A DNA stretch of 6,889 bases from an uncultured Lachnospiraceae bacterium (GTDB taxonomy: Bacteria; Bacillota_A; Clostridia; Lachnospirales; Lachnospiraceae): assembly GCA_902787595.1 (NCBI GenBank), contig CADAHD010000267.1, forward strand, positions 1-6,889, read 5' to 3'. Numbering within the stretch: the stretch's first letter is position 1; every line of letters begins with the position of its first letter. The notes under the pieces are model-generated. The model worked only from the letters and a program-made list of their open reading frames with translations, made no database searches and was not told where the DNA came from. Shown piece by piece: positions 6,340 to 6,889 of the stretch. Position numbers and translations under genes: made by a program.

Positions 6340-6889
6340 TCAGATCAGATCAGCTATATCGGGATTCTCCCCGGTAAGACCTACGTAAGCGCCGTCCTTA
6401 GCTTCGGAAGCATCTGCATGAGCCAGCAGCCACTTGTTGCAGGCGGTCATCCACTTATCTTCTTCATTCTTTGCGCTCAGTGCGGGAACTGCGCCGTTGG
6501 TACCCTTAGGCAGTACGATGGCAACCTTGAAGCCTTCGCCCTTCTTTGCAGAGCAGGGAGCATAGTGAAGGCTGGTAGCATATACTTCAACAACATCACC
6601 CTTCTTAGCCAGGAAAGCCTTAACCTTTGAGGTGTCGAGCTTGCCGTCAACGATATCGTCAGCCTTAGCCAGCAGCAGGATGAAATCGGTCGATCCGATG
6701 TTGAGCTCGCTGTCGCGATGATACTCCAGGCAGTTTAACTTGGTGTTGTGGCCGTTGCAGTAGCCTATCTGTATAGGCATTCCGCCATAAGCATTATTCT
6801 GCAGTACGCCGAAATCGCAGGTGTACTCAAGAGCTGCGCAGCTCATAACATATTCAACGCCTTCGGGTAACGGAGTGGACTCGTCCAGC
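6340..6889 (-). CDS. DUF4867 family protein (5' end outside window)
   Basis: The minus-strand frame is open to the right edge, giving 182 codons plus a TGA stop at 6340-6342. The in-frame ATG at 6844-6846 is not a credible start, because the family sequence STPLPEGVEYV is readable upstream of it. The protein is recognised as DUF4867 from MPIQIGYCNGHNTKLNCLEYHRDSELN, TDFILLLAK, VEVYATSLHYAPC, VVLPKGTN-like VAIVLPKGTN, NKWLLAH and VGLTGEN. The spacing of EYHRDSE and LHYAPC, with a beta-rich pattern between, is compatible with a cupin-like metal site, but that is my inference and no reaction is known to me. Family members are common in Clostridia. The gene converges on the carbohydrate-binding lipoprotein gene with a hairpin between the two stops. 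Confidence 0.88.
   Translation of the reverse strand, partial: LDESTPLPEGVEYVMSCAALEYTCDFGVLQNNAYGGMPIQIGYCNGHNTKLNCLEYHRDSELNIGSTDFILLLAKADDIVDGKLDTSKVKAFLAKKGDVVEVYATSLHYAPCSAKKGEGFKVAIVLPKGTNGAVPALSAKNEEDKWMTACNKWLLAHADASEAKDGAYVGLTGENPDIADLI

Noticed and set aside
6844..6846. In-frame ATG as the start of the DUF4867 gene.
   Set aside because: Family-conserved sequence continues upstream to the window edge, so the real start lies outside.

Overview
The window looks like chromosomal DNA from a Gram-positive anaerobe of the class Clostridia, most likely the family Lachnospiraceae. The basis is strong AGGAGG-type ribosome binding sites, the protein families present (VTC domain with DUF4956, a Cthe_2159-type carbohydrate-binding lipoprotein, DUF4867) and moderate GC. 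This assignment is inferred from recognised sequences, not from a search.

Layout. (1) Positions 1-1057: the 3' three quarters of guaB (IMP dehydrogenase), cut by the window edge. An internal loss of about 49 nt near position 510 removes the catalytic cysteine loop and shifts the frame. (2) 1096-2469: a response-regulator-like protein with a receiver domain, a GGDEF domain and a second GGDEF-like domain. All three have lost or changed key active-site residues, so it reads as a sensor or scaffold rather than an enzyme. A clear intrinsic terminator follows at 2504-2545. (3) 2590-6199: three genes in one direction, each with a good ribosome binding site: a VTC-type polyphosphate polymerase/triphosphate tunnel protein, a DUF4956 membrane protein, and a large secreted beta-helix carbohydrate-binding lipoprotein. 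The two gaps between them carry related copies of an interspersed repeat (core GTCATCCTGAGCG...GGATCTTGA) that bracket the DUF4956 gene. The second copy is expanded by about 76 nt, much of it an inverted repeat. (4) 6200-6339: a convergent intergenic region with a long near-perfect hairpin and degenerate direct repeats. (5) 6340-6889: a DUF4867 gene on the minus strand, cut at its 5' end by the window edge.

How they fit together. The cytoplasmic VTC protein, the membrane DUF4956 protein and the exported carbohydrate-binding protein form a plausible inside-membrane-outside module. Its biochemistry is, to my knowledge, not established in bacteria, and it is the best candidate here for an under-described system. 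guaB and the GGDEF-like gene may be co-transcribed (38 nt gap), but no functional link is obvious. No stretch longer than 300 bases lacks a gene. I saw no tRNA, rRNA, CRISPR array, transposase or phage gene.
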